Source of the DNA: JAEUOS01 sp964470865
Lineage (GTDB): Bacteria; Pseudomonadota; Gammaproteobacteria; Burkholderiales; JAEUOS01
DNA length: 64,000 bases
Direction of reading: 5' to 3'
Assembly: GCA_964470865.1 (NCBI GenBank)
Contig: CAYYFR010000002.1
Span: forward strand, 62,001-126,000
This document shows, piece by piece, positions 46,103 to 54,388 of the stretch; positions within the stretch are counted from its first letter, which is position 1; every line of letters starts with the position of its first letter. The position numbers and the translations under genes are program-made. The notes beneath the pieces are model-generated. The model made no database searches and had not been told where the DNA came from. It was given only the letters and a program-made list of their open reading frames with translations.

Positions 46103-46408
46103 TCACACGCGGTGCATCAGCTTGAAGACGTCTTCGCGCTGGATGTCGATTTTCAGGCCCATCGACTCGCCGCGGGCGTTGAGTTCACCCTTGAGGGCGT
46201 CGAAGCCGCTACTCGATTTGGCCAGGTCGACCATCATGATCATCACAAAAAACTCCTGCATGATCGATTGCGAGATGTCGAGAATGTTCACCTGCGCCCG
46301 CGCCAGCATGGTCGCCACAGCGGCGATGATGCCGACCTGATCGTGACCGATTACGGTAACGATGGCGCGGTTGCCGGCGCCGGTTGTCGGCGTGATCGAG
46401 GGCATCAT
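46103..46408 (-). CDS. ACT-domain protein UPF0237
   Basis: 101 aa (100 from the second Met). A single ACT domain: IVTVIGHDQVGIIAAVATML, then ARAQVNILDISQSIMQEFFV and MMVDLAKSSSGFDALKGEL. ACT domains usually sense amino acids. It is placed directly before the UPF0210 gene, an arrangement conserved across phyla, so it is probably the regulatory partner. It lies 17 bp downstream of the ferredoxin-type reductase. Confidence 0.92.
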   Translation of the reverse strand: MMPSITPTTGAGNRAIVTVIGHDQVGIIAAVATMLARAQVNILDISQSIMQEFFVMIMMVDLAKSSSGFDALKGELNARGESMGLKIDIQREDVFKLMHRV

Positions 46409-46425
46409 GTCGAATCGCTCCGCGG

Positions 46426-47457
46426 TCAGCCGGCACGCGCCAGATCGGCTTCGGTCAAGAAGCTGTCGGCGAAAAACTCTTCTTGCGGCAGGCCGCAGAC
46501 GCCGATCAGGTCCCGGCGCGCCGAATCGACCACGATCGGCGCACCGCAGGCATATACCTGATGGCCCGAGAGGTCGGGAAAATCAGCCATCGCGGCAAGG
46601 TGCACAAAACCGCTACGCCCGTCCCATCGATCTTCCGGCAAAGCGTCGGAGACCACCGGCACGAAGCGGAAATTGGGCATGCTGTCCTGCCAGCGCTTGC
46701 ACAAATCCATCATGTAGATGTCCTGGGGGCGGCGCCCGCCCCAGTAAAGGGTCATCGGCCGCGTGCTTTCGCGAAAAAGCGCGTGCTCGATGATTGCCTT
46801 GATCGGCGCGAAGCCGGTCCCGCTGGCGACGAAAACCATCGGCTTGGAGCTCTCTTCGCGCAGGAAAAAACTCCCCAGCGGCCCTTCGAAGCGCAGAATG
46901 TCGCGCTCTTTCATCTTGCCGAACACATGATCGGTGAAATGCCCGCCCGGCATGTGGCGAATGTGCAGTTGCACGAACTGGTCGTCATGCGGCGCATTGG
47001 CCATCGAGTAGCTGCGCCGCTTGCCGTCCTTTAGCATGAACTCGATGTACTGCCCGGCCAGGTACTGCAGGCGTTCGTTGGCCGGCAGCTTGAGCGAGAT
47101 CACCACCACGTCGTCGGCCACGCGCTCGATGGATTGCACCCGCGAGGGCAGGATCTTCACCTGCAGGTCCTTGATCGCGCCGACTTCGCGCGCCTCGATC
47201 ACCACCTCCGACAACGGTTTGGCACAGCAGAACAACGCCATGCCGCGCGTTTTCTCCTCCGCGGTCAGGATGTTCGGCGCATGGCTGCCGTAGTCCACGG
47301 CGCCGCTCACAAGCTTGCCCTTGCAGGAACCGCAGGCACCATTGCGGCAGCCGTAAGGCAGGCCGATGCCGTTGTTGAGCGCTCCCTGCAGGATGGTCTC
47401 GCCCTCGTTGCAGATGAATTGATGGCCGGACGGTTGAATGCTGACCTGAAAGCTCAT
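46426..47457 (-). CDS. 2Fe-2S/FAD/NAD(P)H reductase (CDP-6-deoxy-glucoseen reductase-like)
   Basis: 343 aa, three-domain oxygenase-reductase layout. N-terminal plant-type ferredoxin with CRNGACGSC (Cys37, 42, 45) and a fourth Cys at 77 or 78; FAD domain with RRSYSMAN at 147-154; NAD(P) domain with VFVASGTGFAPIKAIIEHAL and VYACGAPIVVDSARRDL. This is the family commonly annotated as CDP-6-deoxy-delta-3,4-glucoseen reductase, often only on similarity. No deoxysugar genes or oxygenase lie nearby, so its partner is unknown. It is divergent from the SDR gene (21 bp). Confidence 0.88.
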   Translation of the reverse strand: MSFQVSIQPSGHQFICNEGETILQGALNNGIGLPYGCRNGACGSCKGKLVSGAVDYGSHAPNILTAEEKTRGMALFCCAKPLSEVVIEAREVGAIKDLQVKILPSRVQSIERVADDVVVISLKLPANERLQYLAGQYIEFMLKDGKRRSYSMANAPHDDQFVQLHIRHMPGGHFTDHVFGKMKERDILRFEGPLGSFFLREESSKPMVFVASGTGFAPIKAIIEHALFRESTRPMTLYWGGRRPQDIYMMDLCKRWQDSMPNFRFVPVVSDALPEDRWDGRSGFVHLAAMADFPDLSGHQVYACGAPIVVDSARRDLIGVCGLPQEEFFADSFLTEADLARAG

Positions 47458-47478
47458 GGTGAAAGATAAAATCGAATA

Positions 47479-48396
47479 ATGAAAACAGAATCAGGAAAGG
47501 TCCTGCTGCTGGGCGCAGGTGACATCGGCCGCCGCATCATTGCCAGCATCACGCCTCAATTCGCGGTGACCGCGGTGACTTCCCAACGGGCCAATCGGTC
47601 CTCGCTCAAACGCCTTGGCGCCAAGGCCGTCAGCGCCAATCTCGACCGCCCCCATTCGCTGTCCAGGCTGCCGTCCGACTGGCAAATCCTGATTCATTGC
47701 GCACCGCCGCCAGCCCGCGGGACGCGCGACAGTCGCACCCGCAACCTGCTGCGTAGCGTCGCGTTGCGAGGCCTCGAAAGAAGCAAAATTTTAACACGCG
47801 TCATCATCTACCTGAGCACCAGCGGCGTCTATGGTGACTGTGGCGGCGCCGTGGTCAGTGAAGCCCGAGCGCTGCGACCGGCCAACCCGCGCGCGCAACG
47901 TCGGGTAGATGCCGAGCGACGATTGGCGCGGCATGCGAAGCGACTTGGCATGCACCTCATCATCCTGCGTGTACCGGGCATCTATGCCGCCGATCGTCTG
48001 CCGCTCGAACGCCTCCAGGCGGGTACGCCCGCGATCATCGCTGCCGAAGACTCATATACCAATCATGTACACGCCGCCGATCTTGCGGCCTTGACCGTGC
48101 GCGCCATGCGCCACGCCCTGCGACGCCGGCCAGCGCTGTCGCGTGCATACAACGCCAACGACGACAGTGACATCAGGATGGGCGACTACTTCGACCTGGT
48201 GGCACAGGCGTTCGGGCTGCCAGCGCCACCGCGACTGCCGCGCGCGGCCATTGCCAATGCGGTTTCCCCAATGCTGTTTTCCTTCATGCGCGAATCGCGG
48301 CGCCTTGACAACAGACGGCAAAAGCGCGAACTGCGGCTGCGTTTTCAGTTTCCCACGGTTGCCGATGGGGTCTCGGCCATCCGCAGGTGTGCATAG
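47479..48396 (+). CDS. NAD-dependent epimerase/dehydratase-like (extended SDR)
   Basis: 305 aa. The N-terminal Rossmann motif is VLLLGAGDIGRRI. LSTSGVYGDCGG corresponds to the strand with catalytic Ser/Thr and the YGD motif common in atypical SDRs. ILRVPGIYAADRLP and NHVHAADLAALTVRAM are typical of the extended SDR C-terminal half. The classical YxxxK is not evident. It resembles YeeZ-type SDRs. Its last 52 bp overlap the convergent YdcF-like gene. The substrate is unknown. Confidence 0.82.
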   Translation: MKTESGKVLLLGAGDIGRRIIASITPQFAVTAVTSQRANRSSLKRLGAKAVSANLDRPHSLSRLPSDWQILIHCAPPPARGTRDSRTRNLLRSVALRGLERSKILTRVIIYLSTSGVYGDCGGAVVSEARALRPANPRAQRRVDAERRLARHAKRLGMHLIILRVPGIYAADRLPLERLQAGTPAIIAAEDSYTNHVHAADLAALTVRAMRHALRRRPALSRAYNANDDSDIRMGDYFDLVAQAFGLPAPPRLPRAAIANAVSPMLFSFMRESRRLDNRRQKRELRLRFQFPTVADGVSAIRRCA

Positions 48397-49130
48397 ACAA
48401 TGCCCCCCATCTCGTTGAAGGCATAGTAGCTGCGCAGCAGCGCCGGCGCGTTTGGTACATAGTCTCCCCAACGCCTGACCGGCGGCGACGAGATCGGATT
48501 GACTGGCGCCGGCAGGACCACGAAGCCGGCGCGCTCGAATGCCAGCAGGGAGCGGCGCATGTGGAATGCGCTGGTGACAAGAATGATCCTGCGCACCTTC
48601 TGCGGCAGCAGAATGCGCGCGGTGAATTCGGCATTTTCAACCGTATTGCGCGACTCGTCTTCCAGCCACCTGGCCTCGACACCGAAGTCGCGCGCCAGCA
48701 TCTCGCGCATGACTTCCGCTTCGGTCGGGTCGAAGCCGTCCGGTTTGCCGCTGCTTACCAGCACCGGCAGGCCGGTCTGCTTTGCCAGTCTGGCACCCGC
48801 GTGGACCCGTTCGAGGGTGAACAAACCAGGTCCCGAGTCGATCACCTTGCCGTCAGCGTCGAAGGCAAGACGCCGACCTCCGCCCAACATGACAATCGCG
48901 TGCGCAGTGCCGAAGCGCGACGCGGCAGACTCCATTTCGACACTCCGGATCAGGAATGTCGACACTGGCGGCAGGCTGAGCAGCAGCAGCAATGCCGCAA
49001 ACAAGGCGAGCAGCCAACGGGCCAACCCCGGACGACGGCGCACCAGCAACCAGGCCAGCAGCAACAGCCAGCCAAGTCCCAGTGGCGGCAGCAACAGTTG
49101 CTTGGCGACGCTGCCGAATTCCCAGATCAT
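48345..49130 (-). CDS. YdcF/ElyC-like DUF218 membrane protein
   Basis: 261 aa. Two N-terminal membrane helices (about 8-31 and 37-58) precede a DUF218 domain: AHAIVMLGGGRRLAFDADGK, GLPVLVSSGKPDGFDPTEAEVM, LEDESRNTVENAEFTARIL and VTSAFHMRRSLLAFERAGF. E. coli ElyC, of the same fold, affects peptidoglycan and lipid-carrier metabolism. The domain probably faces the periplasm. It overlaps the SDR gene tail-to-tail and lies 15 bp from the MFS gene upstream of it, so the two are probably one transcript. Confidence 0.88.
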   Translation of the reverse strand: MIWEFGSVAKQLLLPPLGLGWLLLLAWLLVRRRPGLARWLLALFAALLLLLSLPPVSTFLIRSVEMESAASRFGTAHAIVMLGGGRRLAFDADGKVIDSGPGLFTLERVHAGARLAKQTGLPVLVSSGKPDGFDPTEAEVMREMLARDFGVEARWLEDESRNTVENAEFTARILLPQKVRRIILVTSAFHMRRSLLAFERAGFVVLPAPVNPISSPPVRRWGDYVPNAPALLRSYYAFNEMGGIVYAHLRMAETPSATVGN

Positions 49131-49145
49131 GAAGAGGTCGCCGAT

Positions 49146-50405
49146 TCAGGCGCGCGCCGTGGCCGCATGCTGTTCGCTGGCGTTGCCGCCTGACGCGGGC
49201 GCAAGCTTGCGTGCGATCAGCACGCACGCCAGGGTCAGGCCGGCCGCGCAGATGCCCACCGCTCCAAAACCGGTCAGCGAACCATCGGCGGCATGGCCGA
49301 TCATGGCACCCGCCAGCAGTGACGCCACCCCCGCCGCCAGGTTCTGCGCCGCACTCGACAGACTCATGAAGGCACCGCGCATGCGCGGATCCACGCAACT
49401 GGTGACCAGCGCCATCAAGGGGATGAAGCGCCCTGACATCAGCACCATGAACAGCGTGCTCACCAGCAGCAAGGTCGCCAGCGGCGCACGCGGCATGTGG
49501 GTCAGAATCAGGATCGGCACGACCGAACAACAGGCGAGGATGACGAACACGCGGCGCTTGCCGAAACGATCGGCCGACCAACCAATCAGACGCGAAGTGA
49601 AAATGGTGGCCAGGCCGCCGGCAAAGAACACCCATGCCAGTTCCGCCTCGCTGATGCCGACATTCTTCACCTGATAGGCGCTGAGGAAGGGAAATACGGC
49701 GAACCCGGACAGGGTGAACAGAAACACCGCTGCCAGCGCACGTCGGTGGGTCGCGGACCTGAAGAGCCCGGTGAAACGCGCTACCCAGCCGAGCGGCGCG
49801 GCTTGTGATGAACGCACGTGGGAATCGATACGCGGCACCACGCTGGCGATGCAAAACCACAATGCCAGGCTGACTCCGCCCAAAGCATAGAAAGGCGCGT
49901 GCCAGCCCAGGCGTGTAGCCAGCAGCAGACTGACCGGCACACCGAGCACGGAAACCAGCGGAAACGCCGACATCACGATCCCCATGGCGCGGCCGCGGCG
50001 CTCGGCCGGGATCAGGTCGCCTACGATCGCCATCACCAGCGAGCCGACCACGCCACCCGAAGCGCCGGCCAGGGCGCGTGCCGCCAGCAGGGACCAGAAT
50101 CCGGGCGCCAGTGCACAGGCCAGCGTTGCGGCGACGAAGAAGGCGTAGACCAGCGCCAGCACCTGCTTGCGGTCAAAGCGATCGATCACGAAGCTGGCCG
50201 CCAGCCCGGCCACGGCGGCCGCCAGCGCGTAGACCGACACCAGGGTGCCGAACTGGCTGGCCGTGATGCCCCACTGGCGCATGAACTGCGGCGCCAGTGG
50301 TGTCAGAATCATGAAGTCAAGCAGGTGGGTGAACTGCAGCGAAGCCAGCAGCCACAGGACCACGCGTTCACGGCGTGCCGACAAATGATGCTGCGAATCC
50401 TGCAT
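49146..50405 (-). CDS. MFS transporter
   Basis: 419 aa with about 12 hydrophobic helices. MFS signature A-like FVIDRFDRKQVLALVYAFFV lies between helices 2 and 3, and a second copy SRLIGWSADRFGKRRVFVIL lies between helices 8 and 9. The pattern is that of DHA1-type drug or sugar-efflux proteins. ATG 50405 (MQDSQHHLSARRERVV) has an AGGGAACC Shine-Dalgarno; the longer frame to 50462 is weaker. The substrate is unknown. tRNA-Thr lies 96 bp upstream. Confidence 0.9.
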   Translation of the reverse strand: MQDSQHHLSARRERVVLWLLASLQFTHLLDFMILTPLAPQFMRQWGITASQFGTLVSVYALAAAVAGLAASFVIDRFDRKQVLALVYAFFVAATLACALAPGFWSLLAARALAGASGGVVGSLVMAIVGDLIPAERRGRAMGIVMSAFPLVSVLGVPVSLLLATRLGWHAPFYALGGVSLALWFCIASVVPRIDSHVRSSQAAPLGWVARFTGLFRSATHRRALAAVFLFTLSGFAVFPFLSAYQVKNVGISEAELAWVFFAGGLATIFTSRLIGWSADRFGKRRVFVILACCSVVPILILTHMPRAPLATLLLVSTLFMVLMSGRFIPLMALVTSCVDPRMRGAFMSLSSAAQNLAAGVASLLAGAMIGHAADGSLTGFGAVGICAAGLTLACVLIARKLAPASGGNASEQHAATARA

Positions 50406-50501
50406 GGTTCCCTGCGCGGAGCACAACCAGGAGCGGACCGGATGGCCGCCCCACAAACGCAATCGGCCCGCCGCTTGCGCGAAGGGCCGATCGACCTCAA
50501 C

Positions 50502-50577
50502 TGGTGCCGCTTGCCGGAATCGAACTGGCGACCTACGCGTTACGAGTGCGTTGCTCTACCAACTGAGCTAAAGCGGC
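50502..50577 (-). tRNA. tRNA-Thr (anticodon CGU)
   Basis: 76 nt with encoded CCA. Acceptor GCCGCTT/AAGCGGC, D-arm GCTC/GAGC, anticodon loop CTCGTAA (anticodon CGT in DNA, reads ACG), T-loop TTCGATT. Two stems hold an A-C mismatch where Watson-Crick pairs are usual: A31-C39 at the base of the anticodon loop and A52-C62 in the T stem (GCCAG/CCGGC). The rest is canonical, so it is probably functional. Confidence 0.92.
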
Positions 50578-50609
50578 GAAGAGCATCATTTTATCAAGAA
50601 ATCACCGGC

Positions 50610-52259
50610 TTACGCCGCCAGCATTTCACGCGCCGCCTTGCGCGTGGTTGCCGTGATCTCGGCGCCGCCCAGCATGCGCGCGATCTCCTCGACCCGCCCG
50701 GTCCGTGCCAGCGGACTGACCCTGGAGACGGTTCGACCGCCCGCGCTCTCCTTGGCCACTTGCCAATGGTGGTCGCCCTGGGACGCCACCTGCGCCAGGT
50801 GGGTTACGCACAGGACCTGGCGTTCGCCGCCGAGGGTCTTCAACTGCCGACCGACAATCTCCGCCACCGCGCCGCCGATGCCGGCGTCGACTTCATCGAA
50901 GATCAGGGTCGGCACCCGCGCGGCGCGGCTGGCGATCACCTGGATGGCCAGTGCAATGCGCGACAACTCGCCGCCGGAAGCCACCTTGGCAAGCGCGCGC
51001 GGTTCGACACCGGCGTGACCGGCCACCCTGAACTCGATGCGCTCCAGTCCGTGCGGCCCGCCCTCTTCCAGGGCTTCGAGCGCAATCTCGAAGCGGCCAC
51101 CGGTGAGAGCCAGCTCTTGCATGGCCTTGGTTACCTGACGCGCCAACTGCGTCGCCGCTTGCGCGCGCCCGACTGACAACTTGCGCGCCGCAACCGCATA
51201 GGCAGCCTGTGCGGCCTGCATTTGCGCGGCCAATGCACCCACATCGGCCGCCAGCTTCAATTCCTCCAGGTGCGCCTTGAGGCGGACGTGTTCCAGCGGC
51301 AGGTCACCCGCTGCCACGCGAAAGCGGCGACCGGCGCCATGCAGGGCCTCCACCCGCGCGGCGCTTTCCGCCAGGCGCTGCGGATCAAGGTCGACACGCC
51401 GCAAGTACTGCCCAAGCTCGCGCGCCGCTTCCTGCACCTGGATGCGCGCCGGTTCAAGCTGTTCGCTGATGGCCTTCAATTGCGGATCGTAGTCGCTCAG
51501 CCCGTCAAGTCTGGCACCCACTGCCGACAGCGTGCCCAGTGCCGCGCCGTCGCTTTCGGACAAGGCGGCAATCGCCGCTTCCACTCCTTCAATCAGGCTG
51601 GCGGCGTGCGCCAGTCGCGTATGCTCGCGCTGCACTTCTTCCCACTCACCGGCCCCAGGTGCCAAGCGATCGAGTTCCTCGACCTGCCAGGCAACGCGCT
51701 CGCGTTCCTCGAGAAGGCGGCGAGCGTCACTTTCGGCGCTGGCCAGGGCGTCTTTCCGCTTGCGATAGCGGGCGTGCGCTTCGCGCACTGCGGCGGCGTC
51801 CGCGTCGAGCCCCGCATGGCTGTCCAGCAGCAGGCGCTGCGCTTCGGCACGACCGAGCGACTGGTGTGCATGCTGGCCATGAATGTCGACCAGGAATTCG
51901 CCGGCCTCGCGCAATTGCGCCAGGGTCACACTGCGGCCGTTGATGAAAGCGCGCGAACGGCCGTTTGCGTCGATCACCCGGCGCAGAATACAGCTCCCCT
52001 CCTCGCTGCCCAGTTCATTCAGGTTGAGCCACTCCACAAGTAACTGTGGCACGTCGAAATCCGCACTGATCTCAGCCTGGCGCGCACCTTCACGGATCAC
52101 GCCGGCCTCGCCACGCTCGCCCAACACCAGGTTCAAGGCATCGATGAGGATCGATTTGCCGGCGCCGGTCTCGCCGGTCAACACCGTGAAACCGCTTGCC
52201 GGTTCGAGGTCGAGCGCCTCGACGATGACAAAATCGCGAATGCTCAGGAAGCGCAACAC
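50610..52259 (-). CDS. recN: DNA repair protein RecN
   Basis: SMC-like ATPase for double-strand break repair; 549 aa. GTG 52259 starts MLRFLSIRDFVIVEALDL. Walker A GETGAGKS lies at 29-36. A long coiled coil fills the middle (about 150-370), with QHAHQSLGRAEAQ just before it. The C-terminal half has the ABC signature LAKVASGGELSRIALAIQ, Walker B LIFDEVDAGIGGAVAE and VTHLAQVASQGDHHW. The frame stays open to 52442 inside nadK, but the family N-terminus begins at this GTG. It lies 19 bp after nadK. Confidence 0.95.
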   Translation of the reverse strand: MLRFLSIRDFVIVEALDLEPASGFTVLTGETGAGKSILIDALNLVLGERGEAGVIREGARQAEISADFDVPQLLVEWLNLNELGSEEGSCILRRVIDANGRSRAFINGRSVTLAQLREAGEFLVDIHGQHAHQSLGRAEAQRLLLDSHAGLDADAAAVREAHARYRKRKDALASAESDARRLLEERERVAWQVEELDRLAPGAGEWEEVQREHTRLAHAASLIEGVEAAIAALSESDGAALGTLSAVGARLDGLSDYDPQLKAISEQLEPARIQVQEAARELGQYLRRVDLDPQRLAESAARVEALHGAGRRFRVAAGDLPLEHVRLKAHLEELKLAADVGALAAQMQAAQAAYAVAARKLSVGRAQAATQLARQVTKAMQELALTGGRFEIALEALEEGGPHGLERIEFRVAGHAGVEPRALAKVASGGELSRIALAIQVIASRAARVPTLIFDEVDAGIGGAVAEIVGRQLKTLGGERQVLCVTHLAQVASQGDHHWQVAKESAGGRTVSRVSPLARTGRVEEIARMLGGAEITATTRKAAREMLAA

Positions 52260-52278
52260 GTCGATACCCGGAGGTTGA

Positions 52279-53160
52279 TCACTGCGCCGGCGGCAGCGAG
52301 CTCCAGTGGAGCTTTTCGCGCAGCATGCGGAAATAGTCGTAGCCGCGCGGGTGCAGGAAACGGATCGTGTGTTGCGAGCGGCGAATCGTGATGCAATCGC
52401 GCTCCTGCAGCGTGATATGCGCCTGGCCGTCGAAATGCGCACCGGCGTCGCGCCCGCGCGTCAAGGTCATTTCGACTTCGCAGTCATCCGACAGCGCAAT
52501 CGGCCGGTTCGACAGGGCGTGCGGCGCCACCGGCACCAGCACGATGGCCGCCAGGTTGGGATGCATGATCGGCCCGTTCGCTGAAAGCGCATAGGCGGTC
52601 GACCCGGTCGGCGTGGCGACGATCAGGCCATCGGCACGCAAGTTGTAGACGAACTTGCCGTCGATGGTCACGGTCAGCTCGACCATGCCGCCGATCGCGC
52701 CGCGGCTGACCACCACATCGTTGAGCGCCAGGGTATCGAGCAGTACCTGGCCGTGACGTGTGACGCAGCCCTGCAGTATGTGGCGTTCCTCGGCGTCGTA
52801 TTCGCCCTCGAGGATCGCTTTCAGGGCCTGCTGCGTGTCGCGCAAGGCGATATCGGTCATGAAGCCGAGCCGACCCTGGTTGACCCCCACCAGCGGCACG
52901 TTGTGTGCCGCCAGGATGCGCGCCACCGAAAGCATGGTGCCATCGCCACCCACCACCACCGCCAGATCGACTTCGCGCCCGATCTCGCCCACCGCCGCGG
53001 TGGCGTAGCCCGCAAGGCCGATGTTGTCCGCCGTATCCTTTTCGACAATCGGGTTGTAGCCGCTGGCCTTCAGGTAACTGGCAATCGCCACCAGCGGCTC
53101 GGCGACGCCCTGACTCTGGTACTTGCCGACGATCGCGATGTTTTTGAACTGTGGTGACAT
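52279..53160 (-). CDS. nadK: NAD kinase
   Basis: Phosphorylates NAD to NADP using ATP; 293 aa. It starts MSPQFKNIAIVGKYQSQG. The GGDGTML motif lies at 71-77 with GVNQGRLGFMTDI after it, and ADGLIVATPTGSTAYALSAN is the second conserved motif. ATG 53160 matches the family start; the open frame to 53295 has no similarity. It precedes recN, a common pair in betaproteobacteria; hrcA, often found beside them, is absent here. Confidence 0.96.
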   Translation of the reverse strand: MSPQFKNIAIVGKYQSQGVAEPLVAIASYLKASGYNPIVEKDTADNIGLAGYATAAVGEIGREVDLAVVVGGDGTMLSVARILAAHNVPLVGVNQGRLGFMTDIALRDTQQALKAILEGEYDAEERHILQGCVTRHGQVLLDTLALNDVVVSRGAIGGMVELTVTIDGKFVYNLRADGLIVATPTGSTAYALSANGPIMHPNLAAIVLVPVAPHALSNRPIALSDDCEVEMTLTRGRDAGAHFDGQAHITLQERDCITIRRSQHTIRFLHPRGYDYFRMLREKLHWSSLPPAQ

Positions 53161-53212
53161 GGCGCGAATTAAAGCACAAGGCAGGACCGGCCCGCAGGCA
53201 TATCCACGCAGG

Positions 53213-54151
53213 TCAATCACTGGTGGGCACATCGGCCTGATCGCCGGCGCGCTTGCGCCCGGCCATGCCCTGCATGCCCTGCAGCAGCGCGGCATACAGG
53301 CCGGCTGCCGCGATCACGCCCATGCCCAAGAGCGTCCATCCATCAGGAACGTGATGCGTGACCACAATGCCAAACGTGGTGGCGAACAGCAGCTGGGTAT
53401 AGGATATCGGCGCCAGGCTCGATGCCGCAGCCCGCTGGAACGCGAGTATAAGCAGCAAATGCCCGCCGGCACCGAATAGCCCGAGCGCCACCAACAGAGG
53501 CCATTGCTGCAGGGTTGGCGCCTGCCATACCCATAGCACCGGCCCGCTGGCGATAACCGCCCCCACCAGGCCGGTGAAGAACAGGGTCGTCAGCGGATCG
53601 TCGGCGCCTGCGTATTTGCGCGTCAGTATCTGGAACACCGCGTAGACCAGCGACAGGCCCAGCGGAATCAGCGCCACCCAGCCGAACAGGCCGCCGCCCG
53701 GACGAATGATGATCAGCACGCCACAAAAACCGGCGATCACCGCAGCCCAGCGTGCCGGCGAGACCTTCTCGCCAAGAAAGCTCTTCGCCAGCAGGGTCAC
53801 GATCAGTGGCGTCACAAAGGCAATCGCAGTGAACTCCGCCAGCGGCATCAAGGACAGGCCGGCGAAGGACAGGCAGGTGCAAACAATCAGGATCGCCCCG
53901 CGGCCGAACTGCCAGCGCGGATTGTCGGTGCGCCACAGGCGCGCGCCCATCGGCGGGCCGAACACCAGGAACATCAGTGCGACGTGAAAGAAGTACCGAA
54001 ACCAGACCAGTTGCAGGGTCGGCACCTCGCTGCTCAGATGCTTCACCAGCACGTCTAGACCGGCGAAGGTGAAGGCGCAGCCCAACATCATGAAAATGCC
54101 GGCGCGAACCCTGGCACGGGTCGATGGCGGCAAGTTCCGTGGGTCGCTCAC
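53213..54151 (-). CDS. DMT/EamA-family transporter
   Basis: 312 aa with ten hydrophobic helices in two EamA repeats. The first starts GIFMMLGCAFTFAGLDVLVK; conserved PLAEFTAIAFVTPLIVTLLA and FLGEKVSPARWAAVIAGFCG are typical of the family, and the second repeat ends AAGLYAALLQGM. GTG 54151 has AGGG upstream; TTG 54172 is an alternative. It is probably an inner-membrane exporter of unknown substrate and is unrelated by position to the DMT gene at the left edge. Confidence 0.9.
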   Translation of the reverse strand: MSDPRNLPPSTRARVRAGIFMMLGCAFTFAGLDVLVKHLSSEVPTLQLVWFRYFFHVALMFLVFGPPMGARLWRTDNPRWQFGRGAILIVCTCLSFAGLSLMPLAEFTAIAFVTPLIVTLLAKSFLGEKVSPARWAAVIAGFCGVLIIIRPGGGLFGWVALIPLGLSLVYAVFQILTRKYAGADDPLTTLFFTGLVGAVIASGPVLWVWQAPTLQQWPLLVALGLFGAGGHLLLILAFQRAAASSLAPISYTQLLFATTFGIVVTHHVPDGWTLLGMGVIAAAGLYAALLQGMQGMAGRKRAGDQADVPTSD

Positions 54152-54388
54152 GGCACGCCCTGCACGGGGCAAACGCGATGCCCGGCAAACGGCAAAGAGT
54201 CCGGTAGTGTCATCACCGCCCGCGTCATGGCATCGCCCTTTGCGTGGCTTTCGGGCAATGCCGTGGAATCAGAAATGGCGGGCGTATAGCTGCGTGAACA
54301 CGAGCATATTTTCACACATGCGGGTCGCCCCGCTGCCAACCTGTGCAACAATTCTCCGCTCCAAAACAGTACCGCGAGCGATCAACCC

